64,000 bases of DNA from JAJEFO01 sp965209045 (GCA_965209045.1 CBDBPW010000001.1:1178001-1242000); one strand, 5' to 3'. Shown: positions 16,829 to 25,731, counted from the first letter of the stretch. Made by a program: numbers and translations. The notes: generated by a model from the letters alone, not told the origin.

Positions 16829-18166
16829 GTGAGCGATACATCCTTTGTTCGCACAGAAATGCTGGCTGAGCAGGATCCCCCGCCGACATCGGTGGGAGTG
16901 ATCGGATGGCTGCGTGCCAACCTGTTCCCGAACTGGTGGAACGCGGTCCTGACCGTGCTCTGCCTTGCCGCGATCTGGTATGTCCTGTCAGGCCTACTGG
17001 GCTGGACTCTCCGGTCCGTCTGGACCGCCGGCTCCCTGAGCGAGTGCCGCGAGGTCATGATCGCGTCCTGGGGCAGCACGCATGGCCATGCCTGCTGGGG
17101 CGTGATCAACGATCGATGGCTGCAGCTCCTGTTCGGATTCTATCCGCCCGGGCTGTACTACCGGCCGATCCTGGCATTTCTGCTGCTGATAGCGGCGCTC
17201 GCGCCGGTTCTCTTTGCCGACAAGGTTTCGCCAAGACTCCTGTGCGTTACGGCTGCGTATCCATTCCTGATGCCCTGGCTGATGTGGGGCGGCTCCATCT
17301 GGACGCCGGTCGGTGTCGCTGCGGGCTTTGTCGTGGCCTATCTCGTCGGCCGCGCCCTTCGCGGGACGGCGCCCGGGCTCGCCCTTGGCATCCTTTCCGC
17401 CATCATATGGTGGATGCTCTGGTTCGGATTTCCCGTTCAGACGGAGGTCCTGGCAGCAGGGCTGGGCGAAGGCCTTGCCTCGATTTCGCCGGACACCGCG
17501 CCGTTCTGGCTGGAGACCGTTGAATCGCGGAAGTTTGGCGGGTTCATGCTCTCTGTCATGATCGGCGTCGTGGCCATAGGCTGCTCGCTGCCCTTGGGAA
17601 TCCTTCTCGCCCTCGGGCGCCAGTCGAACATGCTCATCGTCAAGGCGATCTGCGTGGGCTTCATTGAATTCATCCGTGGCGTGCCGCTCATCACGCTGCT
17701 CTTCGTGGCGTCGACGCTCCTCAACATCTTCCTTCCGCCAGGCACGAACTTTGACATCATCCTCAGGGTGATGATCATGGTCACCCTGTTTGCGGCCGCC
17801 TACATGGCCGAAGTGATCAGGGGCGGGCTTGCAGGCCTCCCGACGGGCCAGTACGAGGGCGCGGATTCGCTCGGGCTGAACTATTGGCAGGCGCAGCGGC
17901 TGATCATCATGCCGCAGGCGCTCAAGATATCGATCCCCGGCATCGTTTCGACGTTCATCGGGATCTTCAAGGACACCACGCTGGTCTCGATCATCGCCCT
18001 TCTTGACCCGCTGGGCCTTTCGAACTCGATTCGTGCGGACACCGACTGGAACGGCATCTATTGGGAACTGTTCGCGTTCATTGCGCTGATGTTCTTCATC
18101 GCCTGCTTCGGCATGTCCCGATACTCGATGTACCTTGAGCGCAAGCTCAAGACCGAAAACGACTGA
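16829..18166 (+). CDS. bztC: general L-amino acid ABC transporter, permease BztC/AapM
   Basis: A 445-residue permease partner of BztB. It begins with a GTG two bases past the bztB stop. A cluster of hydrophobic helices in the first half (NAVLTVLCLAAIWYVLSGLL, ILAFLLLIAALAPVLF) precedes the HisM-type core with GVPLITLLFVASTLL and the EAA loop EGADSLGLNYWQAQRLIIMP. Together BztB and BztC form the membrane channel fed by BztA and driven by BztD. Confidence 0.95.
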   Translation: MSDTSFVRTEMLAEQDPPPTSVGVIGWLRANLFPNWWNAVLTVLCLAAIWYVLSGLLGWTLRSVWTAGSLSECREVMIASWGSTHGHACWGVINDRWLQLLFGFYPPGLYYRPILAFLLLIAALAPVLFADKVSPRLLCVTAAYPFLMPWLMWGGSIWTPVGVAAGFVVAYLVGRALRGTAPGLALGILSAIIWWMLWFGFPVQTEVLAAGLGEGLASISPDTAPFWLETVESRKFGGFMLSVMIGVVAIGCSLPLGILLALGRQSNMLIVKAICVGFIEFIRGVPLITLLFVASTLLNIFLPPGTNFDIILRVMIMVTLFAAAYMAEVIRGGLAGLPTGQYEGADSLGLNYWQAQRLIIMPQALKISIPGIVSTFIGIFKDTTLVSIIALLDPLGLSNSIRADTDWNGIYWELFAFIALMFFIACFGMSRYSMYLERKLKTEND

Positions 18167-18172
18167 AGGAGA

Positions 18173-18982
18173 ATGGCTATGGCCGAGAGCGTCCACGACA
18201 CCGTGGTCGAGCGAGAGATCGACCGGAGAAAGATGCAGGTCTCGGACGAGGTCGCGGTCCAGATCACGGGCATGAACAAGTGGTTTGGCATGTTTCACGT
18301 GCTGCGCGACATTGACCTGACCGTGAACAAGGGCGAACGCATCGTGATTTGCGGCCCGTCCGGGTCGGGCAAGTCGACGCTCATTCGATGCATCAATCGC
18401 CTGGAGGAGCATCAGACCGGGCAGATCATCGTTGAGGGCACGGAACTGACAAGCGACCTCAAGAACATCGACAAGATCCGGTCCGAGGTCGGGATGTGCT
18501 TCCAGCATTTCAATCTGTTCCCGCATCTCACCATCCTGGAGAACTGCACCTTGGCCCCGATCTGGGTGCGCAAGATCCCGAAGCGGGAGGCCGAGGAAAC
18601 GGCGATGCACTTTCTCGAGAAGGTCAAGATCCCCGAGCAGGCCGAAAAGTACCCGGGTCAGCTCTCCGGCGGCCAGCAGCAGCGGGTCGCGATCGCGCGC
18701 AGCCTTTGCATGCGGCCACGGATCATGCTCTTCGACGAGCCGACATCCGCGCTTGATCCGGAAATGATCAAGGAGGTGCTGGACACCATGATCGAGCTTG
18801 CGGAAGAAGGCATGACCATGCTCTGCGTGACCCACGAAATGGGCTTTGCCCGGCAGGTCGCGAACCGCGTGATCTTCATGGACGACGGCCAGATCGTGGA
18901 GCAGAACGAGCCGGAAGAGTTCTTCGGCAATCCGAAATCGGACCGCACGAAGCTGTTCCTGAGCCAGATTCTCGGCCACTGA
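18173..18982 (+). CDS. bztD: general L-amino acid ABC transporter, ATPase BztD/AapP
   Basis: A 269-residue ABC ATPase. It has Walker A GPSGSGKST, the Q-loop region CFQHFNLFPHLTILEN, the signature LSGGQQQR, Walker B IMLFDEPTSALD and the switch histidine in VTHEMGF. These match the polar amino acid (GlnQ-type) group. An N-terminal extension of about 20 residues (MAESVHDTVVEREIDRRKMQ) precedes the domain. The start could also be the second methionine, two codons later. The operon ends here, facing the convergent SixA-type gene 76 bases away. Confidence 0.95.
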   Translation: MAMAESVHDTVVEREIDRRKMQVSDEVAVQITGMNKWFGMFHVLRDIDLTVNKGERIVICGPSGSGKSTLIRCINRLEEHQTGQIIVEGTELTSDLKNIDKIRSEVGMCFQHFNLFPHLTILENCTLAPIWVRKIPKREAEETAMHFLEKVKIPEQAEKYPGQLSGGQQQRVAIARSLCMRPRIMLFDEPTSALDPEMIKEVLDTMIELAEEGMTMLCVTHEMGFARQVANRVIFMDDGQIVEQNEPEEFFGNPKSDRTKLFLSQILGH

Positions 18983-19058
18983 GGCGAGAACCCTTCGTCC
19001 TGAGGTTTCCTCCGGCCCGACGTCATGCGCCGGACGACGTCAGGATTTCATGCCGGCG

Positions 19059-19562
19059 TCACATCAGGTCGCGGGGCACGACGAAATCCTGGACCCTGCC
19101 GCTGCCCCAGCGCACATGCGCCCAGCTTGCGACCTTGAAGTCGATCACTGCCGTTGCGGCCGTCGGATAGTCGCTGAACCTGTCGTGTCCGGGGGGCCGC
19201 ACGACCACCCGGCTCGCAAAATCGGCGAACCCGGGATTGTGGCCGATCAGCATGATCCTGGCGGCGGCCTGCTTGCGCAGGACTCCCAGAATGGTGCTCG
19301 CGCCCGCATGAAAGAGTGCCCTGTCTCGATCCAGCACCGTTGATTCGGGCATGGCCGGTGCCATGCCTTCCCATGTCTCCACCGTGCGCCTTGCACCCGA
19401 AGCTACGACGACTTGCGGCACGTGTCCTCGCTCGACCAGCCAACGCCCGATCAGCGGCGCCGACTTCCGGCCCCGGCCGTTCAGGCTCCGGTCGAAATCG
19501 TCCAGCGTGGGATCGTCCCATGACGACTTCGCATGTCTTGTCAGGATGAGAGTGAGTGTCAC
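19059..19562 (-). CDS. sixA: SixA-type phosphohistidine phosphatase
   Basis: A 167-residue histidine phosphatase. I start at the GTG whose GTGA overlaps the stop of the upstream Fe-S protein gene, giving (M)TLTLILTRHAKSSWDD with the RHAK catalytic motif at about residues 9-12. The second catalytic histidine lies in LIGHNPGFADFA. SixA enzymes remove phosphate from histidine of phosphotransfer domains or PTS proteins; the substrate here is unknown. The length is usual. A longer frame reading into the neighbour was rejected. Confidence 0.85.
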   Translation of the reverse strand: MTLTLILTRHAKSSWDDPTLDDFDRSLNGRGRKSAPLIGRWLVERGHVPQVVVASGARRTVETWEGMAPAMPESTVLDRDRALFHAGASTILGVLRKQAAARIMLIGHNPGFADFASRVVVRPPGHDRFSDYPTAATAVIDFKVASWAHVRWGSGRVQDFVVPRDLM

Positions 19563-20245
19563 GGATGAAACGCCTTCATGTGATGCGCCGACTGTCTCTC
19601 CATTCTGGGATAGTTGCGGCCCAATGGGCAAGAGCGGCGTACGGCGCATCCCCGAGACATGCAGTCCTGGCCTGCTTCGGTTTCAAGATAGGCATGGCAG
19701 GCAGGAAGATCATAGCGGTCGCTGACGAGCGCCGATGCGGGACAGGCCGCAAGGCAGGGTCTTTCCTCGCAGGCATCGCATGGACGGGGCGGCGGCGCAG
19801 GAAGTTCCAGAAGCTCGGGCAGCAGGATGGCGCCTCTGTACGACACGAGGAGGCCGGCTCGCGCATGCACCAGGAGCAGGACCGGAGAGACGAACGCGTG
19901 CCCGCTTCGGAGCGCCCAGCGGGTGAATGGCCATGCCGGCTTGCCGAAGGGGAGAAGCGCCCGGCCACCCGCGTCCGTCGCAATTCGCCCGGTCACGCGC
20001 GTGGACCAGCGATCCACGGGATCGGGCTTGCCGTCACCAAATTCAGGAGATGCAGTCACGTGGGGCCAGAATCCGGGCTCGGCAGGGCCGAGGAGAACGA
20101 TGGTCCCCTCCCCGATGCCGTCATCGGGTTCAGCGTGGAGCAGTCCGAACACGTCCAGCCGCTCCGAATGGGCCGCTTTCGCCAGTTCCTCGATCACCAT
20201 GGGTTGCCGAGGGGAGTCGTGGACCCCCAGCTGGCCTCGCCGCAT
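19559..20245 (-). CDS. 4Fe-4S ferredoxin-like protein of unknown function
   Basis: A 228-residue protein with a cysteine-rich C-terminal third: CDACEERPCLAACP (about residues 155-168), then further cysteines in LPACHAYL, GQDCMSRGCAVRR and SCPLGRNY. These can hold one or two 4Fe-4S clusters. The N-terminal part is unlike known enzymes but contains LLLVHARAGLLVSYRGAILL, similar to the region before the cluster in QueG-type proteins. It lies between an acyl-CoA synthetase and sixA in one minus-strand unit, coupled to sixA by GTGA. The role is not known. Confidence 0.7.
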   Translation of the reverse strand: MRRGQLGVHDSPRQPMVIEELAKAAHSERLDVFGLLHAEPDDGIGEGTIVLLGPAEPGFWPHVTASPEFGDGKPDPVDRWSTRVTGRIATDAGGRALLPFGKPAWPFTRWALRSGHAFVSPVLLLVHARAGLLVSYRGAILLPELLELPAPPPRPCDACEERPCLAACPASALVSDRYDLPACHAYLETEAGQDCMSRGCAVRRSCPLGRNYPRMERQSAHHMKAFHP

Positions 20246-20273
20246 TGGAGGCGGCGCGGATGGCCAGGAGTCG

Positions 20274-22037
20274 TCATCTTGCCGAATTGGACAGCATCTC
20301 CACCATGCGGTCCCGCATCACGAACTTCTGCGGCTTGCCCGAGATGGTCATCGGGATCTCCTCGACGATGCGGACATGCCTGGGGATCTTGAAGTGCGCG
20401 ATCCGCTCCCGGCAGAACTCCCTGACCGCGTCTTCCGTCAGCGACGCGCCCGGCTTCGGAATGATCCAGGCACACACTTCCTCGCCGTATCTTTCGTCCG
20501 GGATTCCGAAGACCTGTGCCACCGAGACATCCGGATGACGGAACAGGAACTCCTCGATCTCGCGCGGATAGACGTTTTCGCCGCCACGGATGATCATGTC
20601 CTTCACGCGGCCGACGATCGAGCAGAAGCCTTCGTCATCCAGGGTCGCAAGATCGCCCGTGTGCATCCATCCGTCGACTATGCTCTCACGGGTCTGCTGC
20701 TCGTCGCCCCAGTAGCCCTTCATGACCGCGTAGCCGCGCGTGCAGAGCTCGCCCCGCCCGCCGACGGGGACGACGTTGCCTTCCGGGTCCACGATCTTCA
20801 CTTCAACATGCGGGTGCACGCGGCCGACCGTGGCGCAGCGCTTGTCCAACGGGTCATCAACAAGGCTCTGGAAGGAGACGGGCGACGTCTCGGTCATGCC
20901 GTAGCAGATCGTCATCTCGCGCAGGTTCATGCGCGTCGTGATCTGTTCCATGACTTCCGTCGGACAGGGTGCCCCGGCCATGATGCCGGTGCGCAGGGAC
21001 CCGAGGTCAAGGCTCTCGCTCTCGAGCTCCTGCAGCATGGCTACGAACATCGTCGGCACGCCATAGACCGCCGTGCAGCGCTCCTCGGACAGGGCTTGAA
21101 GCGTTGCGCGCGGCTCGAACGCCTCGCCCGGGAAGATCATCGAAGCCCCCTTTGTCACCGCGCCCATGACCCCCATCGCCATGCCGAAGCAGTGATAGAG
21201 CGGCACCGGAATGCACAGCCGGTCCGCTTCCGTCAGCCTGATGCGGTCGGTCACGAAGCACGCGTTGTTGACAATGTTGTGGTGGGAGAGCGTCGCTCCC
21301 TTCGGCGCACCCGTGGTGCCGGACGTGAATTGGATGTTGATGGCATCGTCCGGGCTCAGAGAAGCGTCGATGGCCTGAAGGCGCTGCCGCTGGGCCGGGT
21401 CGCCAAGACTGCGCACCTCGTCGAAGGTGAACGCGCCCGGCCCGCCTTTCGCACCCGTCACGATCACGCTTCCGAGGGTCGGAAGCCTAGCGGCGTTCAG
21501 CCGGCCTGGCTCGCACGTGTCCAGTTCCGGCGCCAGTTCCCGGATCATCGAGAGGTAGTCTGACGACTTGAACGACGGCGTCAGGACGAGCGCCTTGCAG
21601 CCGACCTTGTTGAGCGCGTATTCCAGCTCCCCAATCCGGTATGCCGGATTGACGTTCACCAGGATCGCCCCGATCCGGGCGGTGCCGAACTGGGTCAGGA
21701 CCCACTCGTACCTGTTGGGTGACCAGATCCCGACACGGTCTCCCTTCTGCAGCCCCAAAGCGAGCAGTCCGGATGCAACGGTGTCAACTTCCCTGTCGAA
21801 ATCGCAATAGCTCAGCCGCTCGCCGCTGTCGCGGAACACCAGGGCATCCTTTGGCCCGTGACGTGACACGGACCTCCGAAACAGCTGGGGGATCGTGACG
21901 CGCTCCAGATCTGCGGTCGTCTCGCCCCGGACATAGGATCGCCCGTTGAGCGGCGTTCCCGGAACGGCGGTTGCGGAGTCGCGAGGCGGGCAATTTCCCA
22001 AGGCCTGGTTCGAAAGGCTCTCGATCGGGATCGACAT
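20274..22037 (-). CDS. AMP-forming fatty acyl-CoA synthetase
   Basis: A 587-residue adenylate-forming enzyme. The start MSIPIESLSNQALGNCPPRD has a CGAGGAGA site in front. It shows the AMP-binding motif QFTSGTTGAPKGATLSHHNI, the A5 motif YGMTETSPVS, the hinge SIVGRVKDMIIRGGENVYPR and a C-terminal lysine in SGKPQKFVMR. The enzyme activates a carboxylic acid, most likely a medium- or long-chain fatty acid, to its CoA thioester for beta-oxidation. The substrate cannot be read from the sequence. A longer frame (14 extra residues) lacks support. Confidence 0.88.
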   Translation of the reverse strand: MSIPIESLSNQALGNCPPRDSATAVPGTPLNGRSYVRGETTADLERVTIPQLFRRSVSRHGPKDALVFRDSGERLSYCDFDREVDTVASGLLALGLQKGDRVGIWSPNRYEWVLTQFGTARIGAILVNVNPAYRIGELEYALNKVGCKALVLTPSFKSSDYLSMIRELAPELDTCEPGRLNAARLPTLGSVIVTGAKGGPGAFTFDEVRSLGDPAQRQRLQAIDASLSPDDAINIQFTSGTTGAPKGATLSHHNIVNNACFVTDRIRLTEADRLCIPVPLYHCFGMAMGVMGAVTKGASMIFPGEAFEPRATLQALSEERCTAVYGVPTMFVAMLQELESESLDLGSLRTGIMAGAPCPTEVMEQITTRMNLREMTICYGMTETSPVSFQSLVDDPLDKRCATVGRVHPHVEVKIVDPEGNVVPVGGRGELCTRGYAVMKGYWGDEQQTRESIVDGWMHTGDLATLDDEGFCSIVGRVKDMIIRGGENVYPREIEEFLFRHPDVSVAQVFGIPDERYGEEVCAWIIPKPGASLTEDAVREFCRERIAHFKIPRHVRIVEEIPMTISGKPQKFVMRDRMVEMLSNSAR

Positions 22038-22983
22038 CGCGTTCTCCTCGCGTGACGAGCGAGTCTTCGTTCGCTTCAACGGTATTGGCAGCCGGTCTCG
22101 CGTTCAACCCACGGTTAAGCGACATCGCTTCTGCGCTTGGCAAGATGAACAGGCTGCCTGGGTGCGGCACCTCCTTCGCTTTTTCCGATGGAACACATGT
22201 CTCCGGCTGGACAGTCCGGGCCTGGCCGTGTGGAACGCGTGAAGAGGGATCCGGGCGGGGCGCGGTTATCGGTTGATGGCGGCACGATCTCGCCGAAGCC
22301 TTGAAGACAGGGAGTCCGAGGCATTGGCCCGAAACCGCAATCCCACCCTTTCGCGACTCCGGCTGCACGCTACGGCGTGCTTTTGCGGATTCGACGCTGG
22401 CCAATTTCGGAGGTGCTGATCTCGACGCACGAAAGAATTTCAGAGGTCCTGAACTCGGGGTGCAAGAATTACAACTTTCGTGATGCCTTGGTTGCGGAGT
22501 TTCGTCGTGTGCCCAACTCCGCACCCCTTGTTTTTATGGTTCGCGGAGGATGGCCGTCATCGCCGACGCTTGAACGGGCCTCAGGAAATCTTGCGTGCCC
22601 TTCATGTGCCCGCCTTGCCGGCGCAGCCCGGCAAAGCCCTTGCTTGTCTGCAAATTCCGGTCACAGGAAATCCGAAATCCCAATGCGAAGTCAGGACATG
22701 TGAATTTCGGCTTTCGTGAAGCCTTGGTTGCGGCCTCGAGGTGCCTGCATCATGCCGTGGAAAGAACCTTCAGTTCGTTTCTTCATGGATTGCGAGATCG
22801 GGAACGGCTTTGCGTTCAGCCATTTCACAACGGATCTCGACGGCCCGCCCTACGCCAGGCGGGACATCTGAGGTGCCGTGGACGCAGGACGTCGAGAATT
22901 CCGGACGGCGACTTGACCGCCCCCGTGTGCAATCCTATCCCTGAAGCCGCAAACGGGAGGGCGGACGGCCTCTCCCGGACAGC
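22038..22983. other. gene-poor stretch upstream of the acyl-CoA synthetase
   Basis: About 950 bases without a convincing gene. The part next to 22037 should hold the promoter of the minus-strand acyl-CoA synthetase unit. Further in there is a pair of 32-base direct repeats (listed separately) and a 39-codon frame at 22752 beginning MPWKEPSVRFF, which starts like IS481-type transposases but soon departs from them. The sequence looks like decayed accessory DNA leading into the toxin-antitoxin pair. Confidence 0.5.
22466..22733 (+). repeat. two diverged direct repeats of 32 bases
   Basis: 22466-22497 and 22702-22733 share GAATT, then four unlike bases, then CTTTCGTGA(T/A)GCCTTGGTTGCGG, 27 of 32 identical. 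The first copy also has an inverted partner, CACGAAAG at 22428-22435 against CTTTCGTG at 22475-22482. They could be a small mobile or REP-like unit, or a duplication left by an insertion event. No other copy was noticed in the window. Confidence 0.5.
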
Positions 22984-23331
22984 ATGGGGCGCAAGATGGA
23001 ACTCGTCACGACAGCCCAGGTCCTGAAAGCGTATTCGAGCGGCGTCATCCCGCCTGAGGAGGCCATCCGGCGTCTTGGCGTGACGGGGTTCGGCGACCTG
23101 ATGCTGGTGATGGCGGACTGCAAGGTCCCCCTCCCGCGGGGCGCCGGGGAGGAAGCGGAGACGGAGTGCGAACTCCGCGAGGCGCTGCCGTTTCTGCGCG
23201 CGAACTTGGTTCCCGCTGCGGACGTCGTCGGGAAAGGATCTCCGTCGTCGTGCCGGACACGGGTCCGCTCATCTCGCTCGGCCTCGTCGGACGGCTCGAT
23301 CTCATCGACAGGTTCGACAGCCAGATCCTGA
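22984..23331 (+). CDS. putative UPF0175-type antitoxin
   Basis: A 115-residue product whose first half (VLKAYSSGVIPPEEAIRRLG, then VTGFGDLMLVMADCKVP) resembles the short helix-turn-helix core of UPF0175 antitoxins. From about residue 80 on, the frame runs through the start of the PIN toxin gene and turns serine- and arginine-rich, so the last 30 residues may be non-native. An overlap of about 80 bases with the toxin is long for such pairs, and a lost stop codon is possible. A second start four codons later (MELVTT) fits the family better. The pairing with a PIN protein supports the call. Confidence 0.5.
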   Translation: MGRKMELVTTAQVLKAYSSGVIPPEEAIRRLGVTGFGDLMLVMADCKVPLPRGAGEEAETECELREALPFLRANLVPAADVVGKGSPSSCRTRVRSSRSASSDGSISSTGSTARS

Positions 23332-23897
23332 TCACGGATGCCGTAAGGACAGAGCTTCTTGAGGGCCGTCGATCCGCGCCCGAACGGGAGGTCCTTGCGG
23401 GGTGGATTGCGGCGGGCGGCAACCGCCTGAGCGTCGTGGAAACCCCGTCGGGAAGTCTCCTGCAAAGGGCTTTCGACCTCCTGAAGTACGTCCCGGAGGA
23501 CAGGCTGGATCACGAGCGTCGGAAAGTGCGGCGCGAGTTGAGGAACGCCGGGGAGAACTCCATCCGGGACCTTGCGGAGGAAATGCGCGGTGGACTGGTC
23601 GGTGACACGACCGGACTGGTGCTGTACGAGGACAGGCGCGTGAGGAACATGGATTTCGGGCCATGCGTGCGCCGCCTCTCGACATGGTCCTTCGCCTTCG
23701 CGCTCGAGGCGCTGGACGTCATACCTTCGGCGGAAAGCCTGTTCGACGAGATCGAGAGAACGGGACGGATGGCCAGCCGCATCGTTTTCGACCAGCGCGG
23801 GGCTGAATCCGGGGACGACTTCGCGGAGAGCTACGACATGACGGGACTTGCGGCGAGGAAAGGGGATGACGGGGACGGCTCCGGCGGGCCTGGCTGA
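23250..23897 (+). CDS. PIN-domain ribonuclease, probable toxin
   Basis: A 215-residue protein from a GTG preceded by GGAAAGGA. (M)PDTGPLISLGLVGRLDLI carries the first PIN aspartate. ITDAVRTELLEG gives the next acidic residue, GENSIRDLAEEM another, and TTGLVLYEDRRVRN the last, so the metal-binding set appears complete. PIN proteins paired with UPF0175-type partners (DUF3368 group) act as RNases controlled by the antitoxin. The protein is longer than usual, with a C-terminal FDEIERTGRMASRIVFD tail. An earlier GTG at 23166 would add 28 residues overlapping the antitoxin. Confidence 0.65.
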   Translation: MPDTGPLISLGLVGRLDLIDRFDSQILITDAVRTELLEGRRSAPEREVLAGWIAAGGNRLSVVETPSGSLLQRAFDLLKYVPEDRLDHERRKVRRELRNAGENSIRDLAEEMRGGLVGDTTGLVLYEDRRVRNMDFGPCVRRLSTWSFAFALEALDVIPSAESLFDEIERTGRMASRIVFDQRGAESGDDFAESYDMTGLAARKGDDGDGSGGPG

Positions 23898-24167
23898 AAC
23901 ACGTCGAGGATTCTCAACGGCGCACCCGCGTTGCGTCGCGCGGCCGGTTGGGGGCGGGCTGCCGTCGCGGAAAGGATCCCGCATGAAAGCCTTCGCCGCC
24001 ACCGCGGACTTGCGCTTCATGCAAGCGGCCTGCGAGCAAACGATTCACTTTCGCTCGAAAATCGTCACAAAGGCCCACTACGTCGCCAATGGGAACACGC
24101 CGCCCAGGTTTGCGTGGGACAAGACATTGAGTCGACGGCGCAGTTGAAGAAACGGTTGGAATCGCCG

Positions 24168-25034
24168 CTATCTCGGCGTGCGGATCAAGCTGCCGGCACC
24201 GTGCTCGGTGAACAGTTCAAGGAGGCAGGCGTTAGGTGCACGCCCGTCAAGGATGACGACGGCGCGCACCCCGTCGGCAATTGCCGCGAGCGCGGTTTCC
24301 GTCTTGGGCACCATGCCGTCGGCGATGACGCCGTCCCTTGTCAGCTTGCGGACCTGCTCGGGCGTGATCTCGGTCACGACTTCGCCTTCGGCGTTCATCA
24401 CGCCAGGCACGTCGGTGAGCAGAAGCAGCCGGTCGGCATCCAGGCTCGCCGCTATTGCACCCGCTGCCGTGTCGCCGTTGACGTTGAGAGTCTCGCCGTT
24501 CCGCCCCGCTCCGATTGGCGCGATGACCGGAATCACCTCGGCTTCCATCAGCGTGCGCAGGATGCCTGGATCCACCTCGGCGGGATCTCCCACGAGACCA
24601 AGATCCAGTTCGGCCGGATCGCAGATCATCAGGTTGGCGTCCTTCCCGGAGAGACCGAGCGCCTGCCCGCCCTCGGCGTTGATGGCCTGCACGATCCGCT
24701 TGTTGACGAGGCCGGAAAGCACCATTTCCACGACTTCGGCAGTTGCCTGATCCGTGACCCGCTTGCCGCGTATGAACTCGGTCTTGATGCCCAGCCTGTC
24801 GAGCATTGCGCCGATCATCGGCCCGCCACCGTGAACGATCACGGGGTTTACGCCGACTTGCCTCATCAGCACGATGTCGCGCGCGAAGCTGGCCATGGCG
24901 TCGGCATCGCCCATCGCGTTGCCGCCAAACTTTATGACAACGGTCGCGCCGTCGTAGCGCTGGAGGTACGGCAAGGCTTCGTTCAGCGTGCGCGCTGCGG
25001 CGATCCAGTCGCGGTTCATGTCTCTGCGTCTCAT
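24168..25034 (-). CDS. argB: acetylglutamate kinase
   Basis: A 288-residue amino-acid kinase for the second step of arginine synthesis, phosphorylating N-acetyl-L-glutamate. VVIKFGGNAMG (about 32-42) binds ATP, PVIVHGGGPMIGAMLDRLGI gives the glycine-rich loop, and LLLTDVPGVMN lies in the kinase core. Family members usually begin at the equivalent of MNRDWIAAARTLNEALPYLQ, five codons inside; the outer ATG has the better AGAGGG site, so the start is uncertain by five residues. It ends the minus-strand block rpmH to argB. Confidence 0.95.
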   Translation of the reverse strand: MRRRDMNRDWIAAARTLNEALPYLQRYDGATVVIKFGGNAMGDADAMASFARDIVLMRQVGVNPVIVHGGGPMIGAMLDRLGIKTEFIRGKRVTDQATAEVVEMVLSGLVNKRIVQAINAEGGQALGLSGKDANLMICDPAELDLGLVGDPAEVDPGILRTLMEAEVIPVIAPIGAGRNGETLNVNGDTAAGAIAASLDADRLLLLTDVPGVMNAEGEVVTEITPEQVRKLTRDGVIADGMVPKTETALAAIADGVRAVVILDGRAPNACLLELFTEHGAGSLIRTPR

Positions 25035-25080
25035 GGGACTGCCCTCTGCGGCGCCTCAGTATGCTCTCGCCGAGCCGGGC

Positions 25081-25731
25081 TCAAGCCGAACCGGCAACGA
25101 TCGCGCGCAGGACCTCGACGCCTTCACCCGTCACGGAGGATGTCAGCACGATTTCCGGGAAAGCGGCCGGGTGCGTCTGGAGCGCGCTCCGCACGCGCCG
25201 CAGCAGGCTGTCCCGATCCTTTGCCTTCGCCTTGTCTGCCTTTGTCAGCACGATCTGGAAGTTAACCGCCGAGATGTCCAGCATGGTCAGGATTCCCTCG
25301 TCGACCGGCTTGATTCCGTGGCGCGCGTCGATCAGCACGAATGCGCGGCGAAGCGTGGCGCGTCCGGCAAGATAGGACTTGAGCAGCCTTTGCCAGTTCT
25401 CGACCACCTCCAGAGGCGCCCTTGCAAATCCGTAGCCCGGCAAGTCCACAAGGTAGTGGCTGTCTGCCAGCGTGAAGAAATTGATTTCCTGCGTCCTGCC
25501 GGGCGTGTTCGAGGTGCGGGCAAGCGCCTTCCTGCCGGTCACCGCGTTGATCAGCGTGGACTTGCCGACATTCGAACGGCCTGCGAAACAGAACTCGTTC
25601 CTGTCGGCGGGCGGCAGTCCGTCCATGGTGACGACTCCCTTCAGGAAGTCCGTACCCTTGGCAAAGAGCGCACGCCCGGCCTTCAGATCGGAAGCGCTTG
25701 CCGCAGCAAGCGGAAACGGAAGAGACGTCAT
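25081..25731 (-). CDS. engB: ribosome biogenesis GTPase EngB/YsxC
   Basis: A 216-residue TRAFAC GTPase needed for late 50S assembly. G1 is GRSNVGKS (residues 51-58), G2 lies around NTPGRTQ, G3 is DLPGYGFA, and G4 is TKADK. The length fits the family. Its ATG overlaps the stop of the MOSC gene (ATGA), and argB follows 46 bases after its stop, so the three are probably cotranscribed. Confidence 0.96.
   Translation of the reverse strand: MTSLPFPLAAASASDLKAGRALFAKGTDFLKGVVTMDGLPPADRNEFCFAGRSNVGKSTLINAVTGRKALARTSNTPGRTQEINFFTLADSHYLVDLPGYGFARAPLEVVENWQRLLKSYLAGRATLRRAFVLIDARHGIKPVDEGILTMLDISAVNFQIVLTKADKAKAKDRDSLLRRVRSALQTHPAAFPEIVLTSSVTGEGVEVLRAIVAGSA

Noticed and set aside
16994..18979. 661-codon open frame on the minus strand across bztC and bztD
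   Set aside because: It mirrors two clear transporter genes on the plus strand; its product is His/Asp/Arg-rich and unlike any protein family, a GC-rich antisense artefact.
18983..19058. TCCGGC...GCCGGA hairpin between convergent bztD and sixA as a two-way terminator
   Set aside because: The stem is only six pairs with a long loop and no T-run; too weak to list as a feature.
19827..21563. 578-codon plus-strand frame opposite the acyl-CoA synthetase
   Set aside because: Antisense shadow of recognisable minus-strand genes.
22301..22483. Short frame with ANFGGADLDARKNFRG resembling pentapeptide repeats
   Set aside because: Only about three imperfect repeats, no start signal, and easily produced by chance.
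22752..22871. 39-codon frame beginning MPWKEPSVRFFMDC, similar to the start of IS481 transposases
   Set aside because: Only the first few residues match; the rest has no helix-turn-helix or DDE features.
23983..24147. 54-codon frame MKAFAATADLRFMQAACEQT...
   Set aside because: No family, no convincing ribosome binding site, and located in a decayed islet; probably chance or remnant.
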